This document shows, in pieces, positions 16,213 through 24,625 of a DNA stretch of 64,000 nucleotides. The stretch is from the NCBI GenBank assembly GCA_003249225.1, contig QKJQ01000027.1, positions 186,001 to 250,000 on the forward strand. The letters are read 5' to 3'. Position 1 is the stretch's first letter, and every line of letters starts with the position of its first letter. Source of the stretch: Clostridia bacterium (lineage in GTDB: Bacteria; Bacillota; Clostridia; Lachnospirales; Lachnospiraceae). Position numbers and translations under genes: made by a program. Under the pieces are notes generated by a model. The model searched no databases. It worked only from the letters and a program-made list of their open reading frames with translations, and had not been told where the DNA came from.

Positions 16213-17433
16213 CTAAATAAAAATTGAAAGAATACCAAGCATTATAAGACTCGTAATAATAACCATTCCTGTCATAAGCAATAAAAACCACTTTTTCAGC
16301 GTCCCAGATAACATTATGAGATTTTGCAGATCAAGCATTGGACCAAGAATTACAAAAGACAAGATTGGTATTGTTGAAAATTGCTTTGAGAAACTTCGCC
16401 CAATAAATGCATTTGACGTTGAACAAGTTGACATCAGCATTGCAGCCAGTATCATAATAATAAACTGAACTATAATTGTTTTATTCAGGAAACTTTGAGC
16501 TGCCTGAGGCAGAATTGCCTGTAAAAGAGCTGAAATAAATGCTCCAATTGTTATATACTCCATTACTCTGAAAAATTCTTTTCTCGCACCATGAAGCACA
16601 GCTTTACAATTACCTTTTACTCCTTCGATACTTTGTTCGCCAATATCACTTCCGATTTTCACATATCTATTTGTACTTTTTAAAATATACTGCGTCTTAA
16701 TTTTAAAAGCTTGCAGCAATAAACCGACAAAGACAGCAATTAATACTCCACTAATAAACCGTACAAGAGCAAGCATTGGTTGATCGGGAAAAGCGTACAG
16801 CATAGAAACAATAACCAGGGGGTTCACAGCAGAAGATGCAAGCCAGAATGTTATAACCTGAGGCAAAGGTGTATTCTTTCTTAAAAGTCCGGCAACAACA
16901 GGGACTGTTCCGCAATCGCACATTGGTAAGAACAATCCGGCAAATGCCGCTGCCAGAAATGATAAAAATCCGCCCTTTGAAAATCTGGATAGTATCCACC
17001 CTGAAGGTACATAGAGTTGAATGACTACAGACAGAAAAGATCCAATCAGTAAAAAAGGAATCGCCTGCATCAATATACCAAGGAAAACAACTGAAAATGA
17101 CTGTACGACCGTATAAGCTGAAGGTACCAAAAATATAACGACAAGTCCGATACATAGTAAGAATCCAAGGAACACTTTCAGGTTTAGCTTAATTCCATTT
17201 ATAAGCGTTTCCTTTTTATTTTCAATGCCAAATAAATTCAATAATTTATCATTTTTTGCATTATCAGTAAATATAACTTTTGTTTTTGGATTGATATCAC
17301 GAACATCTCCCTCAATTTTTTTTCGCTCACCATTTGTCAGTTCTGCGTATCGATTTATAATTACTGCATCGCTGTTCACGATCTTTGGTTGTACTTTGCC
17401 TGTCATATTGTAAAGTACAGGGTAAAAAGACAC
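16213..17433 (-). CDS. DUF318/YraQ permease fused to the C-terminal half of a COG0523-like GTPase; frameshifted from its N-terminal half
   Basis: The first 70 residues of this reading frame are not permease: 'VNSDAVIINRYAE' and 'DINPKTKVIF' match the middle of COG0523/CobW GTPases. About eight membrane segments follow from residue 85, with the DUF318 signature FLPMCDCGTVPVVAGLL and SSAVNPL. Upstream of the GTG at 17431-17433 the same frame stays open for 37 more codons (to about 17544) with PDHILIEYNG, the CobW Walker B region. Removing one A from the 7-base run at 17554-17560 joins this to the P-loop fragment at 17546-17788 and gives one 500-residue GTPase-permease. The permease part is intact. 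NKxD is degenerate (NRYA). It is a member of the zinc operon. Confidence 0.8.
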   Translation of the reverse strand: MSFYPVLYNMTGKVQPKIVNSDAVIINRYAELTNGERKKIEGDVRDINPKTKVIFTDNAKNDKLLNLFGIENKKETLINGIKLNLKVFLGFLLCIGLVVIFLVPSAYTVVQSFSVVFLGILMQAIPFLLIGSFLSVVIQLYVPSGWILSRFSKGGFLSFLAAAFAGLFLPMCDCGTVPVVAGLLRKNTPLPQVITFWLASSAVNPLVIVSMLYAFPDQPMLALVRFISGVLIAVFVGLLLQAFKIKTQYILKSTNRYVKIGSDIGEQSIEGVKGNCKAVLHGARKEFFRVMEYITIGAFISALLQAILPQAAQSFLNKTIIVQFIIMILAAMLMSTCSTSNAFIGRSFSKQFSTIPILSFVILGPMLDLQNLIMLSGTLKKWFLLLMTGMVIITSLIMLGILSIFI

Positions 17434-17545
17434 CGCTCCGCTAACATAGCAAACATTCCTGAATTCATACTCAAATGGTTTTTTACAGCTTAAAATCCTG
17501 GAAATATCCCAAAACCCATTGTATTCGATCAGGATATGATCTGGA

Positions 17546-17788
17546 TTATATTCTTTTTTTAATCTCTATGAATAAAGTATCGTTAATCTCTTCTTCTGAT
17601 TCAATCGTTTTAAGTAAAACGTTTTGTTTTTCGCCCAGGATCTCATCTGTTTCAACAATTCCTTCTTCACACTGAAGAAGAACGATTCTTTCATATTCTT
17701 CAAAACATCCACTTTGCAGCAAATCCATAATCAAGGTTGATTTACCGCATTCCAAAATTCCTGTTATTACATCAACTGATACCGTCAT
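17546..17788 (-). CDS. N-terminal P-loop fragment of a COG0523 (CobW-like) GTPase, ends at a frameshift
   Basis: Eighty residues starting MTVSVDVITGILECGKSTL, with the Walker A GILECGKS. The GCxCC zinc motif of COG0523 is absent; a single Cys occurs in LLQCEEG. The frame ends at TAA 17546-17548 just after a run of seven As (minus strand). The continuation of the domain is in the next frame (see the permease entry). Whether the break is a real mutation, transcriptional slippage at the A-run, or a sequencing error cannot be told here. It is 34 bases downstream of the zur gene. COG0523 proteins under Zur act as zinc-sparing metallochaperones in other Firmicutes. Confidence 0.78.
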   Translation of the reverse strand: MTVSVDVITGILECGKSTLIMDLLQSGCFEEYERIVLLQCEEGIVETDEILGEKQNVLLKTIESEEEINDTLFIEIKKRI

Positions 17789-17822
17789 TTTGTACCCCTG
17801 CTGTTTTTATCTGCCGTTTCTC

Positions 17823-18284
17823 TTAGATGCTGTTTTCTGTTCGTTTCACTTCGCCATTCTCACGACAATCCCTGCAGTACCCATACAAAAAAAGTTTATG
17901 TCCAAGAATCGTAAAGTCCGTCTCTTCTTCCACATGATGATCATAATCACCAAGTGGGCAGTCATGGATAGTGACCAATTTTTTACAGGTAACGCAGATC
18001 AGATAATGTCTGTGTCCAATTTCATTGTATTCGAATAATTTCCTGTCCTCATTCATAATCTGTATTTTAGTGACAAGACCTGCATCTTCAAGAGCTTCCA
18101 GCGTTCTATATACCGTTGATAAATTAATCTGAATATCTTTGTTCTTTAGTACGATAAAAATATCTTCTGCAGCCATTGGACAATCATTATTATACAGTAT
18201 CTGAAGAATCGCCATTCTGCTTTTGGTTGATTTTAGTCCACATTTTTTAATCTGCTCATTCAAAATCCCCTGTTCTTTCATCAT
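17823..18284 (-). CDS. zur: Fur-family zinc uptake regulator
   Basis: A 153-residue Fur-family repressor. A winged helix (about 15-85) contains INLSTVYRTLEALEDAGLV. The C-terminal metal-binding part has HRHYLICVTCKK and a second pair CRDCRENG, giving the two CxxC structural-zinc motifs, plus HDCPLGDYDHHVEE. Family membership is certain; the assignment to zinc (Zur) is inferred from its place in the znuACB operon and the operator at 20817-20861. It is 15 bases downstream of znuB. Confidence 0.88.
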   Translation of the reverse strand: MMKEQGILNEQIKKCGLKSTKSRMAILQILYNNDCPMAAEDIFIVLKNKDIQINLSTVYRTLEALEDAGLVTKIQIMNEDRKLFEYNEIGHRHYLICVTCKKLVTIHDCPLGDYDHHVEEETDFTILGHKLFLYGYCRDCRENGEVKRTENSI

Positions 18285-18299
18285 ACATCATCCTTTCTG

Positions 18300-19136
18300 T
18301 TAGTTTAGAAGTTTCATTTTCCTGCGTCTAGCTTTTATTGTTTTTAATAAAAAACCTGCAAAATAACTGATAACTGATAAAATAACAATGCAGGCACCGG
18401 AAGCCACATCAAATTCATAGGAAATCCACAGACCAGCCACACAAAATATAACGCCAAAACCAATAGCAAGCAACATCCTGCTCTTTAGTTTATTTGATAT
18501 AAGTGCAGCCAACGCTGCCGGTGCAGTCAATAACGAAAGAACCATAATGATTCCGGCTACACGAATTAGAACAACAACAGTCATTGCAACCAAAACAAGC
18601 AGCAGGTATTCAAAAAATGTAGTCTTCATTCCAAGAATGGCAGCAAACTCATGGTCAAACAGATACGCCTTCCAATATCTGAAAAACGCACTGATAATAA
18701 GGGCAACAATAATCGTAAGTATAAGCATGAGTAAAAGGTCTGATCTTGTCACCGATAAAATATTGCCGAATAAATAAGAACTAAGATCCGGCGGATACCC
18801 TGGCGTCAAAGCAATAAAGACAATACCCAGTGCCATTCCCAGAGACCAGAATAAACTAATAATAACATCGGATCTTGCTCCGCCTCTTCTTTTAATAAAT
18901 CCGATTCCAAACGCAGCACTGATTGCGAAAATAAAAGCTCCGATAATAGGTTCAAATCCGATCAGATAACCAAATCCGACGCCGCCATAAGCAGTATGGG
19001 CAATTCCTCCGCTCATCATGACCAGTTTTTTTTCCACAACAATAACCCCTATGATACCGCAAACGATGCTGGCAAGAATCCCGGCAATTAATGCGTTCTG
19101 CATGAATTGATATTCAAATAATGCATTTAACAACAC
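18300..19136 (-). CDS. znuB: Zinc ABC transporter permease
   Basis: A 278-residue integral membrane protein of the ABC-3 family with about eight hydrophobic segments. The conserved 'MMSGGIAHTAYGGVGFGYL' stretch matches the 'SHA..PG...G' region of metal permeases of this family. It starts with GTG (19134-19136) 5 bases after a strong GGAGGG site and overlaps the end of znuC by 10 bases, so the two are coupled. The substrate, zinc (manganese is the alternative for this family), is inferred from the linked ZnuA and Zur. Confidence 0.92.
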   Translation of the reverse strand: MLLNALFEYQFMQNALIAGILASIVCGIIGVIVVEKKLVMMSGGIAHTAYGGVGFGYLIGFEPIIGAFIFAISAAFGIGFIKRRGGARSDVIISLFWSLGMALGIVFIALTPGYPPDLSSYLFGNILSVTRSDLLLMLILTIIVALIISAFFRYWKAYLFDHEFAAILGMKTTFFEYLLLVLVAMTVVVLIRVAGIIMVLSLLTAPAALAALISNKLKSRMLLAIGFGVIFCVAGLWISYEFDVASGACIVILSVISYFAGFLLKTIKARRRKMKLLN

Positions 19137-19903
19137 CCATTCCCTCCTTTATGTTCATGCTGCTGTAAAACACGATGCGGTACACCGTGAGCGATCAGGT
19201 CGACTGGGCAGCCATACAATTCATTAACAATCTTTTCATTCATCTCCGGTTCTCCATGGAAAACCAGGTCTCCATTCAGACAGGCCAATTTCTTCACCGT
19301 GGATGATATGGCAAGAAGATCATGCGTGACCATGACAATAGTCATTTCATGATTTAGTTCTTCAAGCAGCCGGTAGATCTTTTCTCTGGAGCCTGCGTCA
19401 ACACTTGCTGTCGGCTCATCCAGAATAAGCAGTTTCGGACCGGCCGCTAATGCTCTTGCAATCAGCAGCCGCTGATATTCCCCACCAGAAAGCTCCAGAA
19501 TCTGGCGCTTATATAGCTTTTCAATGCCGACCCTTTCAAGCTGTGCATAAGCATACTCTTTATCATTCTGGGAGTACTTCATAAAAGGGCGAAACCCTTT
19601 TTGCATTCTGCCTGTCAGAGCTACTTCGAATACGGAGATTGGAAATCTTCTGTCGACACTTGAAAATTGTGGTGTATACCCCACAACGCTTTTACGCAGA
19701 AGTGGATCTTCCCCGAATATTTGAACTTTTCCGCTGTCAATCGGCAGTAAGCCAAGCAGCGCTTTTAATAACGTTGATTTTCCTCCGCCGTTTGGACCGA
19801 TAATACCTAAGAATTCACCTTCTTGCACCTGTAAGCTTACATCCCTCAGTACAAAAGACTGTCCATAGGATACATATAAATGGTCAATGTTAATTGCTTC
19901 CAT
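19127..19903 (-). CDS. znuC: Zinc ABC transporter ATP-binding protein
   Basis: A 258-residue ABC ATPase. Walker A is GPNGGGKST, the Q-loop is TPQF, the signature is LSGGEYQR, Walker B is LLILDEPTASVD and the H-loop is VTHD. The C-terminal end is His-rich (QQHEHKGGNGCC), which fits metal handling. It starts 3 bases after the znuA stop and overlaps znuB. Confidence 0.94.
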   Translation of the reverse strand: MEAINIDHLYVSYGQSFVLRDVSLQVQEGEFLGIIGPNGGGKSTLLKALLGLLPIDSGKVQIFGEDPLLRKSVVGYTPQFSSVDRRFPISVFEVALTGRMQKGFRPFMKYSQNDKEYAYAQLERVGIEKLYKRQILELSGGEYQRLLIARALAAGPKLLILDEPTASVDAGSREKIYRLLEELNHEMTIVMVTHDLLAISSTVKKLACLNGDLVFHGEPEMNEKIVNELYGCPVDLIAHGVPHRVLQQHEHKGGNGCC

Positions 19904-19905
19904 AT

Positions 19906-20781
19906 CTATTCCATCGCCTCCGCCATAGTGGCTGCCATAGCCTCCAGATTTTCAATATAATTTGCTGCAAGCGGTGACAGCTGAATCGTCTTTCCACCTA
20001 TTTCTTCAGCATATGCTTCTGACTGACTGCTGTCAATCTCATCCTGATAGAAAATAGCTTTTATATTCTCAGCTTTTGCAAAATCAATCATCTCCTGCAA
20101 ATGCGCAACGGTGGCTTCTTTTCCCTCTTCTTCGAGAGCATACATCATCAGTCCATAATCCTCTGCCAGGTATCCAAACGCCGGGTGATATACAATAAAT
20201 GCCTTGTTCTGCACTCCAACCAAAGCATTCTTTATATCCTGATCAAGCTGGTCAAGCTTTGCAATGTATGCGTCTCCGTTTATTTTGTATGTCTCCTCAT
20301 TCTCAGGATCCAGCTTGCTAAGCTCTCTTACGATCACCTGTATCATGACTTGAACACGTTTGGGTGATAACCAGATATGCGGATCTCTTTCTCCTGATTC
20401 AAACATTCTTTCCTCGTATACAGATGCCACTTCATCCTGTAAAGAAATAAGTACAGTATCTCCCACTATGTTTGGAATAATATTGGTTTCTTCGGCTGGA
20501 ACACCGATTGCAAAATAAAGGGAAGCGTCGCTGAATTTTTCCATAAGCTCCGGAGTAGGTTCATAATTCTCGGGACTATATCCTGGTGGAATCAGTGTTA
20601 CTACTTCAGCCAATTCTCCGCATACAGCTTCAACAAATGTCTGCTCCGGTACGATTGACACAGCTATAACAACTTTACTTTCATCCTTTGTGTTTTCTTT
20701 CGTTTGTAATGAACAACCTGTCTGTACTAAAATACAAACTAGTAAGAAGAGTCCAACCATTCCCTTATTCATTTTTTTCAT
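19906..20781 (-). CDS. znuA: Zinc ABC transporter substrate-binding lipoprotein
   Basis: A 291-residue lipoprotein of the cluster A-I metal-binding family. A signal peptide ends in the lipobox VQTGC (Cys23). The metal-binding fold residues of the family can be seen: 'PHIWLSPKRVQ' (His), 'FIVYHPAFGYLAEDYGL' (His) and the Glu/Asp in 'IFYQDEIDSSQSEAYAEEI'. The acidic stretch 'EEEGKE' replaces the His-rich loop common in Gram-negative ZnuA. An ATG five codons upstream is rejected because it overlaps the GGAGGA site; the ATG at 20779-20781 has ideal spacing. First gene of the zinc operon. Confidence 0.93.
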   Translation of the reverse strand: MKKMNKGMVGLFLLVCILVQTGCSLQTKENTKDESKVVIAVSIVPEQTFVEAVCGELAEVVTLIPPGYSPENYEPTPELMEKFSDASLYFAIGVPAEETNIIPNIVGDTVLISLQDEVASVYEERMFESGERDPHIWLSPKRVQVMIQVIVRELSKLDPENEETYKINGDAYIAKLDQLDQDIKNALVGVQNKAFIVYHPAFGYLAEDYGLMMYALEEEGKEATVAHLQEMIDFAKAENIKAIFYQDEIDSSQSEAYAEEIGGKTIQLSPLAANYIENLEAMAATMAEAME

Positions 20782-20816
20782 ACAACATTCCTCCATTTTT
20801 TGAATTAAGCAAATTC

Positions 20817-20887
20817 AATCAATAACGCAAATGCAAGTCATTTGCATTTGCGTTATTGATTATACTCTATCCAAAAGAAGAAATCAA
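20817..20887 (-). promoter_or_regulatory. Zinc operon promoter with a 45-bp Zur-type palindromic operator
   Basis: TTGATT (20882-20887) and TATAAT (20859-20864) with a 17-base spacer form a strong minus-strand promoter. A perfect inverted repeat with 20-bp arms (20817-20836 and 20842-20861) around the 5-base centre GTCAT overlaps the -10 and the start point. The core AAATGCAA-N5-TTGCATTT has the form of a Fur-family site. Being longer than one site, it may hold two dimers. It is not followed by a T-run, so it is not a terminator. Confidence 0.85.
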
Positions 20888-20926
20888 TGAAAATCTGTAA
20901 TGTTACTATTCACTGCTCTTTCAGGG

Positions 20927-21760
20927 TCACTCTATCGTAAGTATCGTTCCGGTGTTGTTATACAAAAATTTCTCCTTATATTCCTTCTTAAGAACCTCAA
21001 TTCCTGTCTCACCGGTACAATGTGATACTGCTATCATGGAAAGGTTTTGCTTTCTCAGTTCCTTTGCTGATTGATTGATTCGATAATTATCTTCTCCCAA
21101 AAGATGAGTTCCTCCGACCATAGAATCCACCTTTTTCCCTGTCTGCATCTCGACCTCTTTCATTATATTTATGATTCCAGGATGTGCACAGCCTGTAAAT
21201 ACAGCAATACCTTTTTTCGTTTCTATAACAAGTACTATTTCATCACTAAAATCATCGGTTCTGTAGTTTCCATTTTCTTTTCTGACATAGTTGGAATTTA
21301 TCGTTTCAAAATCATTTGTTTTCGGGAACCCTTTTACAATCCAAATCCCTTGCGTCAGACATAATGATTCAGAAATTATCTGTACCGGTATTCCCGTTCC
21401 CTCGATCCATTCTTTTGTAAATGGGTTCCCATTGTAGTGATAGCTTCCGCTATCCGTTACTTTGTATTTTTCAGTAAAAAATCCTTCGCCAATGATTATT
21501 TTTTTAATGTCAGCACCTGCTTCGTACAGCTTTACGAGTCCACCACTGTGATCATAATGACCATGACTTACGATGACAAGATCGATCGTCGGAAGCTCTC
21601 CGTAAAGGTTTCTGAGATTTTCCACAAACATGCCAGTCTGTCCGGTATCGAATACTATACGAAGTCCGTATGCTTCTATGAGCATGGATAACCCATGCTC
21701 ATAATGTAAATCTTCTTTTCCCGGATGATTTTCAATTAATGTAGTTACCCGAATACTCAT
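20927..21760 (-). CDS. MBL-fold metallo-hydrolase (COG1237 type)
   Basis: A 277-residue cytoplasmic protein with the metallo-beta-lactamase fold. The metal motif is SHGHYDHSGGL, with further ligands in FTGCAHPGIINI and VSHCTGETG. This subgroup includes enzymes of the dihydropterin ribofuranosyl-aminobenzene phosphate synthase type, but the precise reaction is unknown. It recurs beside NifX-like proteins and MinD ATPases in anaerobes. The longer start is rejected: AAGGAG lies just before the ATG at 21758-21760. It begins 8 bases after the stop of the upstream NifX-like gene. Confidence 0.9.
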   Translation of the reverse strand: MSIRVTTLIENHPGKEDLHYEHGLSMLIEAYGLRIVFDTGQTGMFVENLRNLYGELPTIDLVIVSHGHYDHSGGLVKLYEAGADIKKIIIGEGFFTEKYKVTDSGSYHYNGNPFTKEWIEGTGIPVQIISESLCLTQGIWIVKGFPKTNDFETINSNYVRKENGNYRTDDFSDEIVLVIETKKGIAVFTGCAHPGIINIMKEVEMQTGKKVDSMVGGTHLLGEDNYRINQSAKELRKQNLSMIAVSHCTGETGIEVLKKEYKEKFLYNNTGTILTIE

Positions 21761-21768
21761 AGGTCTCC

Positions 21769-22125
21769 TTACTCGCCACAGCTTCCTTCGTGCGCGTGTT
21801 CTGTACATATGCTGTTCGTGGATTGCAAGACTCCTGCTAAATGCTCCATGACCGCATTGTCTGCTGCTCCCTGTGCTCCAACGATGACCTTAATTCCCTG
21901 TTCCGCAAACAAGTCCTGTGCTGTTCCTCCCATACCTCCGGCTACAATCACATCGGCTTCTTGTTCCTTTAAAAAAACAGGCAGATAACCAGGTCTGTGA
22001 CCTGGATTTGGAATAAATGTCTTCTCTTTTATTTCACTTTCCTCCACTGTATAGAGTAAAAAAACCTCACAATGTCCAAAGTGACCGCTGACTGCTTTCC
22101 CATCACTTGCTACTGCTATTTTCAT
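21769..22125 (-). CDS. NifX/NifB-C-type Fe-Mo cluster-binding domain protein
   Basis: A 118-residue single-domain protein of the dinitrogenase iron-molybdenum cofactor family. It starts MKIAVASDGKAVSGHFGHCE, with the conserved SGHFGHC, and has 'ADVIVAGGMGGTAQDLF' and a Cys/His tail (CTEHAHEGSCGE) that could bind metal. Relatives include the orange protein ORP of Desulfovibrio, NifX and the C-terminus of NifB. It is one of two such genes here and sits between the MinD and MBL genes. The upstream ATG overlaps the recurring GCAGGAATGGAG leader, so the ATG at 22123-22125 is chosen. Confidence 0.9.
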   Translation of the reverse strand: MKIAVASDGKAVSGHFGHCEVFLLYTVEESEIKEKTFIPNPGHRPGYLPVFLKEQEADVIVAGGMGGTAQDLFAEQGIKVIVGAQGAADNAVMEHLAGVLQSTNSICTEHAHEGSCGE

Positions 22126-22158
22126 ACTTTCTCCATTCCTGCGGTTTTGCATTCGATT

Positions 22159-23028
22159 TTATATTTCTTCAAGTTCCTTTGTCAGAAACTGATTCCAGAT
22201 CTTCTGTATTTCCTTTGCAGCCCTGCTGTTCTGCATATGAGTTATCGGTATCCCTTTGTTGATTGCTTCTGAAACCTTTGCATCAAATGGAATACGTCCC
22301 ATTAACCGGATATTGTTTCTCTTTAAATATGCTTCGATTTCCTCAGACATCTGTTCATTTATGTCATATTTATTAATACAGACATAAACTTTGTTTTCAA
22401 AGCGTTTGATCAACTCAAGGATCCTTTCAAGATCACTAAGTCCTGATTTTGTAGGTTCCGTTACGATCACTGCTATGTCTGTATTCGTAATGGATGCTAT
22501 TACTGCACAACCTATTCCGGGCGAACCGTCAATAATTGTCAGAAAATTCCCGGTTTCAAACCGATTAACTGTCTTACGAAGATAGGTCACAAGCTTTCCG
22601 GAGCCTTCACTTCCTACTTCCATTTCTGCATTTGACAGAATTCCCATTTCATTTTTTGACAGATACGTTTCTGCTGTTTTTTCGTCATGCATATTGATTG
22701 CATTCCTTGGGCATGCAATCGAACAGGCTCCGCAACCTTCACAGAGCAAAGAATCTATCTCACTGTTCGTGATTGCACCAAAATGACAGACTTCCTCACA
22801 GATTTCACAGGACTGACATAAGATCTTATTAATACGTGCTTTTTTCCCACCGTAAAAGTTTCGCTTTTCCACCAATTGACCGCTTGACAGCAGAGAAAGA
22901 TTAGGTGCATCAACATCACAATCCACACGTATAAGATTCGGTATTGTCTTGGCTGCCAGATCTGAGAATGCTGCTACAACGGTAGTTTTACCAGTCCCGC
23001 CTTTCCCGCTTACCACCGTTATTGTCAT
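22159..23028 (-). CDS. MinD/ParA-type ATPase with two 4Fe-4S ferredoxin motifs (second copy)
   Basis: A 289-residue protein. The N-terminal deviant Walker A is SGKGGTGKTT, followed by an inserted two-cluster ferredoxin domain (about 65-115) with CQSCEICEEVCHFGA and CEGCGACSIACPRNA, then the rest of the SIMIBI ATPase with 'DGSPGIGCAVIASI'. Pairs of such ATPases belong to the ORP-type cluster and are thought to drive cluster assembly or transfer. It overlaps the first copy by 4 bases (ATGA), so the pair probably acts as a heterodimer. Confidence 0.92.
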   Translation of the reverse strand: MTITVVSGKGGTGKTTVVAAFSDLAAKTIPNLIRVDCDVDAPNLSLLSSGQLVEKRNFYGGKKARINKILCQSCEICEEVCHFGAITNSEIDSLLCEGCGACSIACPRNAINMHDEKTAETYLSKNEMGILSNAEMEVGSEGSGKLVTYLRKTVNRFETGNFLTIIDGSPGIGCAVIASITNTDIAVIVTEPTKSGLSDLERILELIKRFENKVYVCINKYDINEQMSEEIEAYLKRNNIRLMGRIPFDAKVSEAINKGIPITHMQNSRAAKEIQKIWNQFLTKELEEI

Positions 23029-23849
23029 GAAAACACCTCCCTGACTTTTTCTGCAATATACAGAAAAACTTTTTTGAACATTTCCTGGTCGATCAGCATT
23101 TCACCGTTGGAATACGCTTTTGCAGCTTCTCTGGAAAATGGTACAGCACCCAGTAATCTTACATTATCTTTTCTGCAATGTCTGCGAATCACATTATCTT
23201 TGCCATCATCTTTATTAATTATAATACCAAATGGCAAATGATACATAGCCACCAATTTTTCAGCCATCAGAAGATCATGCAGCCCAAATTTTGTGGGTTC
23301 TGTTACGAGAATCGCAATGTCTGCTTTTTTTATTGATGCAACAACACTGCATGAAGTTCCGGGTGGACAATCCAGAATGCAGTCATTCCCGCCCAGCTCA
23401 CTGACCAGTGCCCGAATAACGGGAACGGCCATTGGTTCACCGATCTTTAACACTCCTCTTTTACATCGCTTTCCCTCTGCATATCCTGTTTCAATTATTC
23501 CGACCAGACGAGGCCACATAGTAATCGCATTACCTGCACATACCAAGCTGCAGGCACCGCAATCATGGCAAAGTTTTTCAAAAACCATAATCTCATCACC
23601 GGCTTTTGCCAGAGCATTGAATTGACATACATTCACACATGCTTTGCATAAGGTGCAATTCTCCTGATTGATCTTCGGATAATTTTGCACCACATTTTTT
23701 CGTTCCTTTATTTCAGGCTTAAGAAAAAGGAAGCCGTTTGGTTCTTCTACATCGCAGTCTATATAATCCATCCCTAATAGCTTAGAAAGATTTGCAGATA
23801 TCGTCGTCTTGCCAGTTCCACCTTTTCCGCTGATGATTGCTATTTTCAT
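23025..23849 (-). CDS. MinD/ParA-type ATPase with two 4Fe-4S ferredoxin motifs (first copy)
   Basis: A 274-residue paralogue of the gene that follows. Walker A is SGKGGTGKTT, the ferredoxin insert is CTLCKACVNVCQFNA and CHDCGACSLVCAGNA, and the switch region is 'DCPPGTSCSVVASI'. The second cluster motif ends in CAGNA rather than CPxxA. A GAGGAAAAA site precedes the ATG. It lies 110 bases downstream of the NifX-like gene at 23960-24322. In that gap, about 23905-23937, there is a second copy of the GCGCAGAAATGAGGAAAA leader followed by a five-codon mini frame (GTG to TAA), apparently a leftover duplicate. Confidence 0.92.
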   Translation of the reverse strand: MKIAIISGKGGTGKTTISANLSKLLGMDYIDCDVEEPNGFLFLKPEIKERKNVVQNYPKINQENCTLCKACVNVCQFNALAKAGDEIMVFEKLCHDCGACSLVCAGNAITMWPRLVGIIETGYAEGKRCKRGVLKIGEPMAVPVIRALVSELGGNDCILDCPPGTSCSVVASIKKADIAILVTEPTKFGLHDLLMAEKLVAMYHLPFGIIINKDDGKDNVIRRHCRKDNVRLLGAVPFSREAAKAYSNGEMLIDQEMFKKVFLYIAEKVREVFS

Positions 23850-23959
23850 TTTTTCCTCATTCCTGCACTGTTTTTATGCGCATTGGAAAAGAATTATCTA
23901 TTTTTCACGCTTTTCCTCATTTCTGCGCTTTTCTAATAAAATAAGTCTTTCAGTGTGTT

Positions 23960-24322
23960 TCATAACATTCCCTGATGGGCGCGTCCTGCACCCTCCAATA
24001 ATGATAATTCCTCTTTTTCCAGGAGTTCTAAAGCTCTCTTGACCGTTACTGCATCACTTTTATACAAATGTACCTTTGCTTTTTGAAGAAGTGAATAAGC
24101 GTTTGGTCCTAAATTGCCTGTGATTACAGCTTCCACTCCTTCTTCCATTGCCTGATTTGCCGCAGCGATTCCGGCTCCCTGGTTCGATTCTGCTCCGGAA
24201 TTTTTTATAGCTTTAAAACTCCTTGCTGAAGAATCATAAACTATAAAATAAGTACACCTTCCAAATCGCGGATCAAGCCTGCTTTCCAAAGACGTACCTT
24301 CGGATGATAAAATAACCTTCAT
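23960..24322 (-). CDS. NifX-like Fe-Mo cluster-binding domain protein, first of the set
   Basis: A 120-residue protein of the dinitrogenase iron-molybdenum cofactor family. The N-terminus is MKVILSSEGTSLESRLDPRF with 'FGRCTYF' and the middle 'VEAVITGNLGPNAYSLL', all typical. It has a single Cys in the cluster region, unlike the other copy with SGHFGHC. It is first of five minus-strand genes (NifX-like, MinD, MinD, NifX-like, MBL). Its leader is the recurring GCGCAGGAATGGAG sequence. Confidence 0.9.
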   Translation of the reverse strand: MKVILSSEGTSLESRLDPRFGRCTYFIVYDSSARSFKAIKNSGAESNQGAGIAAANQAMEEGVEAVITGNLGPNAYSLLQKAKVHLYKSDAVTVKRALELLEKEELSLLEGAGRAHQGML

Positions 24323-24625
24323 AAATTCTCCATTCCTGCGCTATTTCGGCACAACCTTGTTCATACACAACGTTTTTAAAAATGTACCGCGTATAAACGC
24401 ACATTCAGTTTGCGTGAGAGGTGCAAAGTTCTATTGAACTCCTATGCGCCTGCTGTTACATTAAATCTGTATAAATATTATGAGCGTATGCCAATAACTA
24501 TATTACACACCTTACTCTCTTCTGTCAACCCAAAAATCGAAATGAATTAATTGTGTGACCTTGTTACAGAAGCTGCCATAAAAGTATGGTATTTTATCCT
24601 CAGCGCTTCAAACAAATAAGAACAA
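24323..24625. other. Divergent intergenic region between the NifX-like and ferredoxin genes, left part
   Basis: No gene is seen. The minus-strand end (24323-24350) is the leader module of the NifX-like gene. AT-rich stretches near 24465-24520 could hold promoters in both directions, but no clear -35/-10 pair stands out. Confidence 0.5.
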
